This document shows, piece by piece, positions 1-6,360 of a stretch of DNA of 8,776 nt (position 1 is the first letter of the stretch; every line of letters starts with the position of its first letter). The stretch is from Gallionellaceae bacterium (GTDB lineage Bacteria > Pseudomonadota > Gammaproteobacteria > Burkholderiales > Gallionellaceae). The stretch lies in the NCBI GenBank assembly GCA_030646595.1, contig JAUSKS010000067.1, forward strand, positions 1 to 8,776, given 5' to 3'. A program made the translations under genes and the position numbers. Below the pieces are notes generated by a model. That model saw nothing but the letters and a program-made list of their open reading frames with translations. It made no database searches and was not told the origin of the DNA.

Positions 1-401
1 GCGATGCGATCATGGCTTTCTGGGGTGCACCTGTCAAAACGGCAGACCATGCCGAACAGGCGATTCTGGCTGGGAAAGAGATGCTGGAAGGAATCAAGGA
101 AGTTAACCGCATACTCCGGGAGCGCGGGTTCACACATGAGATCAAGATCGGCATTGGCATTAACACCGGCATCGTCACGATCGGGAACATCGGCTCCGAG
201 CAAAAGAAAAACTATACCGTTGTGGGAGATGCGGTCAATCTATCTTCCCGGCTGGAGAGCATCACCAAGGAATATGAAGCCCCGCTGCTTTTTTCGGAGT
301 ACACCTATGAAAAAATCAAGAGTAAGATAAACTGCAAACGCATAGGGAATGTCAAGGTAAAGGGTAGAGAACAGTCGGTCGACATTTACACCGTAGAATA
401 G
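1..401 (+). CDS. Class III adenylate/guanylate cyclase, C-terminal part of catalytic domain (5' truncated)
   Basis: This is the C-terminal end of a class III nucleotide cyclase, which makes cAMP (or cGMP) from ATP (or GTP). The frame enters at base 3; bases 1-2 complete what is probably a Gly codon, giving the hallmark GDAIMAFWGAP, whose Asp is the second metal-binding residue. Later come NTGIVTIGNIGS, then YTVVGDAVNLSSRLE, which carries the N-x3-R transition-state pair (fragment residues about 79 and 83). The Thr of YTV sits where many adenylate cyclases have Asp; from family knowledge, Thr there is typical of class IIIb, bicarbonate-responsive cyclases such as cyanobacterial CyaC. The fragment ends in VKVKGREQSVDIYTVE, a usual domain end, so nothing seems lost at the C-terminus. 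The first metal Asp, the substrate-selecting Lys and any sensor domain lie upstream of the window. The SH3b gene starts 28 bp downstream, suggesting co-transcription. The cyclase call is firm; substrate choice is inferred. Confidence 0.93.
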   Translation, partial: DAIMAFWGAPVKTADHAEQAILAGKEMLEGIKEVNRILRERGFTHEIKIGIGINTGIVTIGNIGSEQKKNYTVVGDAVNLSSRLESITKEYEAPLLFSEYTYEKIKSKINCKRIGNVKVKGREQSVDIYTVE

Positions 402-429
402 TGCCGGCGTCAATCAATAGGAGAAGGCT

Positions 430-918
430 ATGAAAAAACACCTACAACTACTTATCATATTCATGACAGGCATGCTCTACACAGCGATATCACATGCAGA
501 GTCGGTGTATTTTGTGCAAAGTGCCAATGCCAAAATCTGGCTCAACTCTTCCTTTGCATCCAAAGTGATTGCTGAGGTGGGAAAGGGGCAAAGGCTAATC
601 TCAACAGGTCAGCAAGGTCGCTGGATAAAAGTAAATTTTGACGGTAAGGAAGGATACATCCCATCCCTGCTTTTATCCACGCATCCACCACTCAAACGAC
701 CCATGATCGTTAAAGCAGAAGATGCCGAGATCAGGCAAGGAGTTCGCCGCAGAACTTCGTCCTTCACCAGCGCGGCGGCTGCCCGTGGATTGACCAAGGA
801 AGACCGGGAGCGTGGGGATATTGAAGAGGGAGTTGATTTTAATGCCCTTCATAAAATGGAAGCCTTGACGTTTACCGATAATGAAATTACGCAATTTATG
901 GAAGGAGGTAAATTATGA
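430..918 (+). CDS. Secreted SH3b-domain protein
   Basis: A 162-residue exported protein. Residues 1-23 form a Sec signal peptide (KK, hydrophobic core, cleavage likely after SHA). Residues about 27-83 look like a bacterial SH3 (SH3b) domain, with the typical pattern V-x-V-G-K-G-Q near 48-54, GRWIKV at 63-68 and GYIP at 75-78. Such domains usually bind peptidoglycan or proteins in the periplasm. The remainder (about 90-162) is charged, with an RRR run and an acidic C-terminus, and matches no domain I recognise. An AGGAGA ribosome-binding site at about 419-424 supports this ATG. The stop overlaps the start of the M48 protease gene (ATGA, 915-918), so the two are probably translationally coupled. 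The likely role is as a periplasmic partner or targeting factor for the protease; that part is inferred from context. Confidence 0.88.
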   Translation: MKKHLQLLIIFMTGMLYTAISHAESVYFVQSANAKIWLNSSFASKVIAEVGKGQRLISTGQQGRWIKVNFDGKEGYIPSLLLSTHPPLKRPMIVKAEDAEIRQGVRRRTSSFTSAAAARGLTKEDRERGDIEEGVDFNALHKMEALTFTDNEITQFMEGGKL

Positions 919-1775
919 GACTAGTCCCCTTCTTTAAAATGGCGACCCTTGCTGCTGCATTGATTACCATGCCCATTGCTACTTGGGCGACAGCTGAAAA
1001 TTGGCGTGAGCGGGCTTCAGCAGAAGAAGAAATAACGTCGAGTGATATTGCTGCTGAGATTGCATTCGGACAGGAAATTTCAGCGAGAATACTGGGAAGA
1101 TATCGTGCCTATGATAACCCTGCCCTGATCAAATACGTCAATCTTGTCGGCCTGTCATTGGCCCGCAGTACAAACAGGCCAGAGCTGAGCTTCCACTTTA
1201 TGATCCTCGATACCACTGAGGTAAATGCCTATGCCGCCCCCGGCGGCTATGTTTTTATTACCTTGGGCGCGCTGCAATTAATGAAGGATGAGTCCGAACT
1301 TGCTGGAGTGCTGGCGCACGAAATTGCCCATGTCACTGAAATGCACGTTGTTAAAGAACTAAAAATAAAAGGCAAAGATGACTCAGCCGTATCAGGGTTG
1401 GCGCAATTGGTGGGTGGCAGTTCAGAATCGGCCCGACTTGCTTTTGCGCAGGCGGTAGACCAAGGGTTCGATATGATATTCAAGGATAAATATAAACGAG
1501 AAGATGAAATGCAGGCTGACAAAACTGCAATCACTATTTGCGCGCTCAGTGGCTACGATGCATCTGCTTTGGCAAACTATCTGGAGCGGACACGGGCGGT
1601 GAAAGAACGGGTTGCTGATAGTGATACAACGCACCCATCATTTAATGCCAGAATAGCCCAGATCAACGATGTCATTACAAAAGACAGCATAGATATCGGC
1701 AAGCTTGCTACCAACCAGAAACGTTTTGTTATGGCAATGAAAGGGCTGAAAACTTCAGGCTTACAAAATCGTTAG
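915..1775 (+). CDS. Secreted M48-family zinc metalloprotease
   Basis: A 286-residue exported metallopeptidase of family M48, of the periplasmic BepA/LoiP-like type. A Sec signal peptide covers residues 1 to about 27 (ATWATA). The NAYAAPGGYVFITLGAL block (104-120) is the conserved strand before the active site. HEIAH (135-139) provides two zinc ligands and the catalytic Glu. E198 in EMQAD is the expected third ligand, and THP (near 239-241) is a further conserved motif. There are no C-terminal TPR repeats, unlike BepA, so it is a short single-domain form. The start has a near-consensus AAGGAGGT at 902-909 and overlaps the SH3b stop by 4 bp. All catalytic residues are present, so it should be active. 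Family knowledge suggests degradation of misfolded outer-membrane or periplasmic proteins; the specific substrate is unknown. Confidence 0.93.
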   Translation: MRLVPFFKMATLAAALITMPIATWATAENWRERASAEEEITSSDIAAEIAFGQEISARILGRYRAYDNPALIKYVNLVGLSLARSTNRPELSFHFMILDTTEVNAYAAPGGYVFITLGALQLMKDESELAGVLAHEIAHVTEMHVVKELKIKGKDDSAVSGLAQLVGGSSESARLAFAQAVDQGFDMIFKDKYKREDEMQADKTAITICALSGYDASALANYLERTRAVKERVADSDTTHPSFNARIAQINDVITKDSIDIGKLATNQKRFVMAMKGLKTSGLQNR

Positions 1776-1837
1776 GGTTCATAAATGTACTTATTATATG
1801 AGTTGAAGTGACATTTCGCATTAGAAACAGCAACCAT

Positions 1838-1940
1838 TTCCTCCCCTTCAAGGGGAGGGCCAGGGTGGGGATGGGGTGAGCTTGTGGCAGCGAAATTACC
1901 CCATCCCCATCCCACCCTTCCCCTTGAAGGGGAAGGAGAA
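1838..1940. repeat. REP-like paired palindromic repeat (BIME-like)
   Basis: Two G/C-tract palindromes lie in inverted orientation between the convergent M48 and FadL genes. The left hairpin at 1840-1858 has a 9-bp stem around one base; the right hairpin at 1916-1936 has a 10-bp stem (CCTTCCCCTT / AAGGGGAAGG) around one G. Between them GGGGATGGGGT (1867-1877) pairs perfectly with ACCCCATCCCC (1898-1908), so the whole unit can fold into one long structure. This arrangement is that of REP elements organised as an inverted pair. It may also end transcription or stabilise the 3' ends of both flanking mRNAs; no other terminator is visible between these genes. Confidence 0.8.
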
Positions 1941-2005
1941 TATGAGCGGCGTTTATAACGCGAAAGAATTATCCCTCGCCCTTTGGGATTTGCGCGGACA
2001 AGCGC

Positions 2006-3262
2006 TTAATACGACGACGACAGAAAGATCAGCCAGCCGAAGGTAGAGGCATCTTGCACACCCTTGCCGGAGATAATCTGCGACTTGCCTTTGCCATAGT
2101 TCACGCTTCCGCCCAGCGTGACCGATGAGCTTCCGGAAAAGTTGGAAATGCTCAGGCTACCACCATACAAATTGATTTGCTCCTCAATGTCAGTAATGCC
2201 TGCTTGAATATCCAGCGTGTTGGCCATGTTAGTGTACAGCCCTGCCCTGACTGCCCATTTTTTTGAGAGGTAATACTCTGTTCCAAGCGCTGCATTAATG
2301 ACCGCAGCTTTGTCGCCATAGGTGGCATCTTGCACTGCCGTGTAATACGTCAAATCACTAGAAAGAAGAAAATTCTTGTCTGCAAAATAGGCCGCACCGA
2401 TGGCTGCGCGAATAGGATATTGTCTTTTAACGTTGTCGCTTACGGGGCGAGGCAGTTTTACAGAGACCACTGGAGTGCCAATGGGACAACCGGGAGTACT
2501 AGAGCTATCCCAGCAAGTATCCTGTTTAATTGAATCAGAGCTAAGTACCAATGTTTTGGATAATGAAAGACCGAGAGATAGCTTATCTGCAGGTGACCAG
2601 GCTACACCAAGTATGGGTTTTACCCCTGCCTCACTCAATTTAAAATAGGAATTTGACCACTGGGTGGTTGTATCTGTTCTTTCCACAAATTGATTTTGGA
2701 TGACTTGTACATCACGTTTATGCGCATAGAGGGTGAGGCCAACCGCAAGATCATGGTTGATTTCTGCAGCTAACGATGGACCGAAGTTAATGGTGTTATC
2801 CTTGTTGTTCAAATTCATGGTAAGGCGTGTCACAGAAGCCGAAACATTGGTAAAGGTCTGATTCTGGTCTTCGCTGACTGCATCCGGCACGGCATATGAG
2901 AAACCAATCTTGAACTTGCCGATGGGTTTGACGATACCGAAATAGTTTGCCAATAACGCGGAAGATTTCCGCTCGAATGGTTGACCGCCAATAACATTAT
3001 TGTATTTCTTGATTTGAGTGTAGTAGGCGTTGACGCTCGCGGAAAAATTCTTATCGCCCACATACACGATACCCGCTGGATTGTAGTACATGCCAGTGGC
3101 ATCATCGGAGACTGCGGTATATGCGCCGCCCATACCAGAGGCGCGGTCTCCGATCAAAAGGTTGTTATAGTGAAATTCGTCCGCAATGGCGAATTTTCCA
3201 AAGCAAAATAATAATAATGAAGATAGCCCCAATAAAATTGTCCCACGCGCGAATATATTCAT
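2006..3262 (-). CDS. OMPP1/FadL/TodX-family outer-membrane transport protein
   Basis: A 418-residue outer-membrane beta-barrel of the FadL family, which lets hydrophobic compounds (fatty acids, aromatics, hydrocarbons) cross the outer membrane by lateral diffusion. The signal peptide ends near residue 27 (AIA/D). The mature N-terminus has the family signature GDRASGMGGAYTAVSDDATGMYYNPAG (about 38-64), corresponding to the FadL hatch region and NPA motif. The rest alternates as amphipathic strands and ends in an aromatic residue (Tyr), as barrels recognised by BamA do. C250 and C259 could form a disulfide in an extracellular loop. Length is normal for the family. The start is preceded by an unusual all-G Shine-Dalgarno (GGGGGG, about 3268-3273) 5 bp upstream. 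It is divergent from the lipoprotein gene and shares its 269-bp upstream region. The ligand cannot be told from sequence. Confidence 0.92.
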   Translation of the reverse strand: MNIFARGTILLGLSSLLLFCFGKFAIADEFHYNNLLIGDRASGMGGAYTAVSDDATGMYYNPAGIVYVGDKNFSASVNAYYTQIKKYNNVIGGQPFERKSSALLANYFGIVKPIGKFKIGFSYAVPDAVSEDQNQTFTNVSASVTRLTMNLNNKDNTINFGPSLAAEINHDLAVGLTLYAHKRDVQVIQNQFVERTDTTTQWSNSYFKLSEAGVKPILGVAWSPADKLSLGLSLSKTLVLSSDSIKQDTCWDSSSTPGCPIGTPVVSVKLPRPVSDNVKRQYPIRAAIGAAYFADKNFLLSSDLTYYTAVQDATYGDKAAVINAALGTEYYLSKKWAVRAGLYTNMANTLDIQAGITDIEEQINLYGGSLSISNFSGSSSVTLGGSVNYGKGKSQIISGKGVQDASTFGWLIFLSSSY

Positions 3263-3343
3263 CCATGCCCCCCATTAAAATAATATCACCATCATTCTGA
3301 TAACGCAGTCATACACCTTCATGTTACTCGATTTTTTCACTTA

Positions 3344-3372
3344 TTCCAGGACAAAAGTGTTACAGGACAAAA
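3344..3372. promoter_or_regulatory. Tandem 13-bp direct repeat, candidate regulator site
   Basis: TTCCAGGACAAAA (3344-3356) and TTACAGGACAAAA (3360-3372) are direct repeats with 12 of 13 bases the same and a 16-bp period. They end 19 bp before a perfect TATAAT at 3392-3397, so the second copy overlaps the expected -35 region, where an A-run replaces TTGACA. This is the geometry of an activator-dependent promoter. No regulator is encoded nearby, and its identity is unknown. Confidence 0.45.
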
Positions 3373-3391
3373 AATGCATTTGACTTAGCGA

Positions 3392-3397
3392 TATAAT
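3392..3397 (+). promoter_or_regulatory. Candidate -10 box for the lipoprotein transcript
   Basis: A perfect TATAAT with no good -35 at the usual spacing (3369-3374 is all A). Transcription starting just after it would give a leader of roughly 130 nt before the lipoprotein ATG at 3532. The call rests on the match and on its location in the divergent intergenic region. Confidence 0.4.
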
Positions 3398-3531
3398 CCA
3401 AGTAGCTTGCAAATCGCTTGAAAGTTCAAAGTGGGTTTGCTAATGCTCATAATGAGATTGCGGCCCATCAGGCCAGCGCCAAGCTGATTTCGAGGATATA
3501 TTTTTTGTTTAATCACATAAGGGATATCATC

Positions 3532-3699
3532 ATGAATACCAAGCATACACTTGCGGCGGTGAAACTGGGCATAGGTGCGATAGCGTTTACGCTGCTGCTG
3601 ACAGGCTGTGGTGGGGGCGGGTCATCGTCGAGTAGTTCCAGTAGCACGGTGACCGGGGTCGCTACCCCCTCCAAGGTTTCCGTAGTCAATACTAATTAA
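3532..3699 (+). CDS. Small Gly/Ser-rich lipoprotein
   Basis: A 55-residue predicted lipoprotein. An N-terminal hydrophobic segment (about 8-23) leads to the lipobox LTGC, with C26 as the lipidation site, giving a mature protein of only about 30 residues. Gly at +2 favours outer-membrane sorting. The mature part is GGGG, then eight Ser, then a short tail TVTGVATPSKVSVVNTN with no recognisable domain. The Ser codons are mixed, so the run is not a simple slippage tract. I chose this ATG rather than the in-frame ATG at 3418 because it has AAGGGA (3519-3524) at good spacing and yields a clean lipoprotein signal; the earlier start would put 38 non-signal residues in front. The next gene begins 22 bp downstream, so they are likely one operon. 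Function unknown; it may be an accessory of the long secreted protein. Confidence 0.8.
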   Translation: MNTKHTLAAVKLGIGAIAFTLLLTGCGGGGSSSSSSSSTVTGVATPSKVSVVNTN

Positions 3700-3721
3700 A
3701 TCCCACCCTAAGGAGCATGTT

Positions 3722-4132
3722 ATGAAAAATCATATCTCTTTCCTGCTTAGGTTGGCTATCGCCACCCTGATCGTTTTCCCAGCGTTAGCATTGGCTGTAC
3801 CCACTACCGCACCTTATAACACCGATGTAACGAACAGCTATGTTCAGGACCAAACCTCGCAAGTGATGGGGCGGCTTAACAGCATCTTGTGCTATATGGG
3901 TGCCATGGCACCCAACCTGATGGTGAATGAAGGCAATTATATTGCGCTGGTTGACGAAAACACTTGCGGTTCAGGTGGGGGTTCAGGTGGGAAAAGTAAT
4001 AATACCGGCCCGGCTTATTCATCAGTAGTGGTCAACTCTGCCCGTGCAAGCAATACTGACCCGATGCTGGTCAAGGTTTGGCTGGCACCGCAGTCCGGTG
4101 TTGATATGAAGGTATATGCCACCGCCACCTAG
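3722..4132 (+). CDS. Long secreted Cys/Ser/Thr-rich protein, N-terminal piece ending at an in-frame amber codon
   Basis: A 136-residue product with a clear Sec signal peptide (residues 1-25, cleavage after ALALA) and a strong TAAGGAG at 3709-3715, 6 bp before the ATG. The mature part has C57 and C82 and a flexible Gly/Ser linker made by a perfect 12-bp tandem duplication (3968-3979 and 3980-3991, encoding GSGG twice). It ends at TAG (4130-4132) after MKVYATAT. The same frame continues without another stop to 6028, so this is most simply the front of a 768-codon gene carrying one nonsense mutation. CAG (Gln) to TAG would be a single transition. The protein family is not one I recognise. If no readthrough occurs, only this short secreted piece would be made. 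Confidence 0.75.
   Translation: MKNHISFLLRLAIATLIVFPALALAVPTTAPYNTDVTNSYVQDQTSQVMGRLNSILCYMGAMAPNLMVNEGNYIALVDENTCGSGGGSGGKSNNTGPAYSSVVVNSARASNTDPMLVKVWLAPQSGVDMKVYATAT
4130..4132 (+). other. In-frame TAG interrupting a 768-codon reading frame
   Basis: The TAG lies between two open stretches in the same frame (3722-4129 and 4133-6025). The 12 codons between it and the next ATG (4169) read APSATLPYGVFR, plausible protein that joins smoothly to both sides. TAG also ends the cyclase gene, the M48 gene and this gene itself, so genome-wide recoding of TAG is unlikely. A point mutation, a sequencing error or local readthrough remain possible. Confidence 0.85.
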
Positions 4133-4168
4133 GCACCCAGCGCAACGCTGCCTTATGGTGTTTTCCGC

Positions 4169-6028
4169 ATGGATTACTGTGGTACTGCAACAAGTGGTGT
4201 CGCTTGCGCAGCGGATATGGGGTACATAAATGCTACCAGCAGCGGCGGACTATCGTTTTATTCTGCCAGTACATTTAGTGCAGCCAGTGAAGTCACTGCC
4301 CTGCAACTTAATGCGACCAGCACAAGCGCAGGTAGTGGTGCCGTAGAAAATACCAATGACTGGACTGGCAGCCCAGTCACTACTACTTTTGCATTTGCCT
4401 ATGATGCAGATTATTTTATTCGAGACAACGGGACTGCTACGCAATGCTTTAACCGGGATCCCTTGCAAGCGGATGAATCTGTCTGGCGCTATGGACTTTA
4501 TGATGCAACGACTGGCGAGCAGATCACCCGGAATTCTGGTTTTCCGATTGAGTATACCGATACAGGCACAAGTACTACCTACAGCGGCTACATAGGTTAT
4601 TACGGTTTGTGGATGCCTGTTACCGTACCCTCAGGTGCGACGGTGGAACAAATAAGTTATGACACCGATCCGCCGACCAAGACCTCGTATACCCTGCTTG
4701 AGACAGGGGGCAAGCTAACCAGGTACACCACGGGCACCAAGACCCTGGCGGCCTTGAACAAGATCACGTTTTGGTACTTCGCTCCATATGATACAACTGG
4801 TAGCCCCATTACAATTCCTGTTGCAGGCACGGCATCTCTAACCTCAATGACCAGCGGTTCGCAATATGAGTTGTATTGGGATAATACGGCGCAGAAATTT
4901 TTTGTTTCTGGTGAGCAGGGTTCCACTGGCAATATGGAGCCCCTGGCAACAGCAGGTTTCGTAACTAATGCCGATATGGTGACCGCTAATCCTTGGGGTT
5001 TATCTGGTTGGTCGGAAATGGCGGGCGGACAGTTTGGTATCAGTGGCAATGATTTTGATGCGTTGACTACACCAACAACCGCCATACCAACGCCATCAGA
5101 CATACCTGTCCTCACCCAGACAGCGAATATTGTTTACCCGGATCAATTTGCATCCATCACCGGTGGTCTGACATGTATTAACGACTGTCCAACTGCAGCA
5201 TCGATTGGATCTGATCAATATGTCAACCCGGGTTGGACACCTGTAGCTTCCAGCGTATTTGTAACGTACACGCTGGATTCAGCATCTGGGAACCTGATAG
5301 ACCCTGCGGCTTCATCTGTGGTCAGTACTGCCACTTCCGGTGTTTTTGCAAGTGGTGTAATGAGTGGCAGGTTGGTCACTCCTGCAGATGCGACCGCCAT
5401 GATAGCCGCAAAAGATGCGGCCAGCATGTGTGCCGGTAGTTGTACCTCATTTACCCAGGGGGATGTGGATTTTCTGCCCGCAGGTTCCAGTTATTATATT
5501 TGGGAGACCGGCGCTAATTCATGGAATAAAATAGCTCTCTTGATGAATGGAACGACCCCTGTGGCATTCGACCCGCCTTTGCAAGTTAGTTTTGTTGTGC
5601 CTACAGGCACAACATATGGAAATTATGCGGGTGCGACCCTGTCGCTGCAATATGGTGGCTTTGGCGATTTATGGGGCATCCCCAATGAATGTATTGATGT
5701 GACTACTAACGAACCTTGCGACTTCGCTCCGGGTGGAACAGCGCAGAACAATCAACGCTGGACATCAAAATTCAGCATTCCATTTGACACAACAACGGGT
5801 GTGGTAACTACTACAACGGCAAGTTACCTGGTTAAGCCGTTGGATAAGGAAGTTCGGCTGAAAGAAGTGGTTAGCTGTGCCGGGGTCAGCCTATCAGTGC
5901 CTGCATCAGGCAGTGTGACTTTGCCGGCAGCAGGCGATTTCAGTAATCCAACCACAACCGTTGGAGCAGAGCCAACTTTTACTACAGTACCTGCTCCGCA
6001 AGTTATACATGGGGTAAAGCAATACTAG
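4169..6028 (+). pseudogene. Long secreted Cys/Ser/Thr-rich protein, C-terminal remainder after the amber codon
   Basis: This 619-residue stretch, 631 if counted from the codon after the TAG, continues the frame of the gene starting at 3722. The ATG at 4169 has no ribosome-binding site (upstream is CCTTATGGTGTTTTCCGC) and no export signal, so I treat it as part of the upstream gene, not an independent start. Composition is that of an extracellular protein: rich in Thr, Ser, Gly, Ala and aromatics, poor in Lys and Arg. It has ten Cys, often paired closely (CINDC, CAGSC, CIDVTTNEPC), which with the two in the N-terminal piece makes twelve and suggests disulfides. No catalytic motif, C-terminal anchor or sorting signal is visible; the end is PQVIHGVKQY. 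Apart from the amber codon there is no decay, so the lesion is recent, erroneous or tolerated. Function unknown. Confidence 0.65.
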
Positions 6029-6062
6029 GATTGATTTACCCCAATATCCATTAGCCACATAT

Positions 6063-6146
6063 ACCCTCCCCCTTGCAGGGGGAGGGTTAGGGAGGGGGTA
6101 GAAACATTATTCCCCCACTGCTCTACCCTCATCCTAACTTTCCCTC
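6063..6146. repeat. Second REP-like inverted pair, one arm decayed
   Basis: CCCTCCCCCT (6064-6073) and AGGGGGAGGG (6077-6086) form a perfect 10-bp stem with a TGC loop. It is followed by TTAGGGAGGGGGTAG, and about 25 bp later comes a degraded inverted copy of this arm (ACCCTCATCCTAACTTTCCC, 6125-6144). Layout and base content match the element at 1838-1940, suggesting members of one REP-like family. It starts 35 bp after the stop of the long secreted gene. Confidence 0.7.
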
Positions 6147-6151
6147 TGGTG

Positions 6152-6245
6152 CGTGGTTGTTGCCGCTTCAGCGGCTTTACCCCCACAGGGGGCAAGAACC
6201 TCTCCGAGGCAACCACGGCCTACCCCCTGCGGGTGCAGGGGGTAG
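6152..6245. repeat. Branched hairpin cluster
   Basis: CGTGGTTG (6152-6159) pairs with CAACCACG (6210-6217), enclosing two smaller hairpins: GCCGC-TTCA-GCGGC (6162-6175) and CCCCC-ACA-GGGGG (6180-6192). Immediately after is a perfect 11-bp stem with a 4-base loop, CTACCCCCTGC (6220-6230) with GCAGGGGGTAG (6235-6245). This could be a composite repeat or a structured RNA; I do not recognise a named family. Together with the second REP-like pair and the terminator it accounts for most of the gene-free stretch 6029-6360. Confidence 0.6.
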
Positions 6246-6303
6246 GAACGGGTTTAGCGCTAATGGACAACCTGGGTTTAAGGTAGTTAATGTATTAGTA
6301 ACG

Positions 6304-6347
6304 AAGGGTAAAGGGGGCGCGTTTAGCGCCCCCTTTCCTTTAATAAT
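6304..6347 (+). terminator. Intrinsic terminator-like stem-loop
   Basis: A perfect 11-bp stem, AAAGGGGGCGC (6310-6320) with GCGCCCCCTTT (6326-6336), has a GTTTA loop. It can be lengthened by AAGG (6304-6307) with CCTT (6337-6340) across a 2-base bulge, and is followed by a moderately T-rich TTTAATAAT. The T-tract is imperfect. It lies only 14-20 bp before the TTG start at 6361, so it either ends the upstream operon or attenuates the TonB/TolA-like gene. Confidence 0.65.
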
Positions 6348-6360
6348 AAGGTAAGAGCAA

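Noticed and set aside
1838..1940. CRISPR repeat or phage attachment site
   Set aside because: There is no spacer-repeat periodicity, no cas gene, no integrase and no tRNA; the symmetry is that of a REP-like pair.
3380..3397. TTGACT followed by TATAAT as a complete sigma-70 promoter
   Set aside because: Only 6 bp separate the two hexamers; about 17 are needed, so only the TATAAT is kept as a -10 candidate.
3418..3531. N-terminal extension of the lipoprotein from an in-frame ATG at 3418
   Set aside because: It would bury the lipoprotein signal behind 38 residues and has no convincing ribosome-binding site, whereas 3532 has AAGGGA and a clean signal.
4130..4132. Genome-wide recoding of TAG as a sense codon
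   Set aside because: TAG is the natural end of the cyclase, the M48 protease and the long secreted gene itself in this window.
4657..5115. Open frame of 152 codons on the - strand inside the long secreted gene
   Set aside because: It is a shadow of the GC-rich third positions of the + strand gene; it has no ribosome-binding site, domain or signal.
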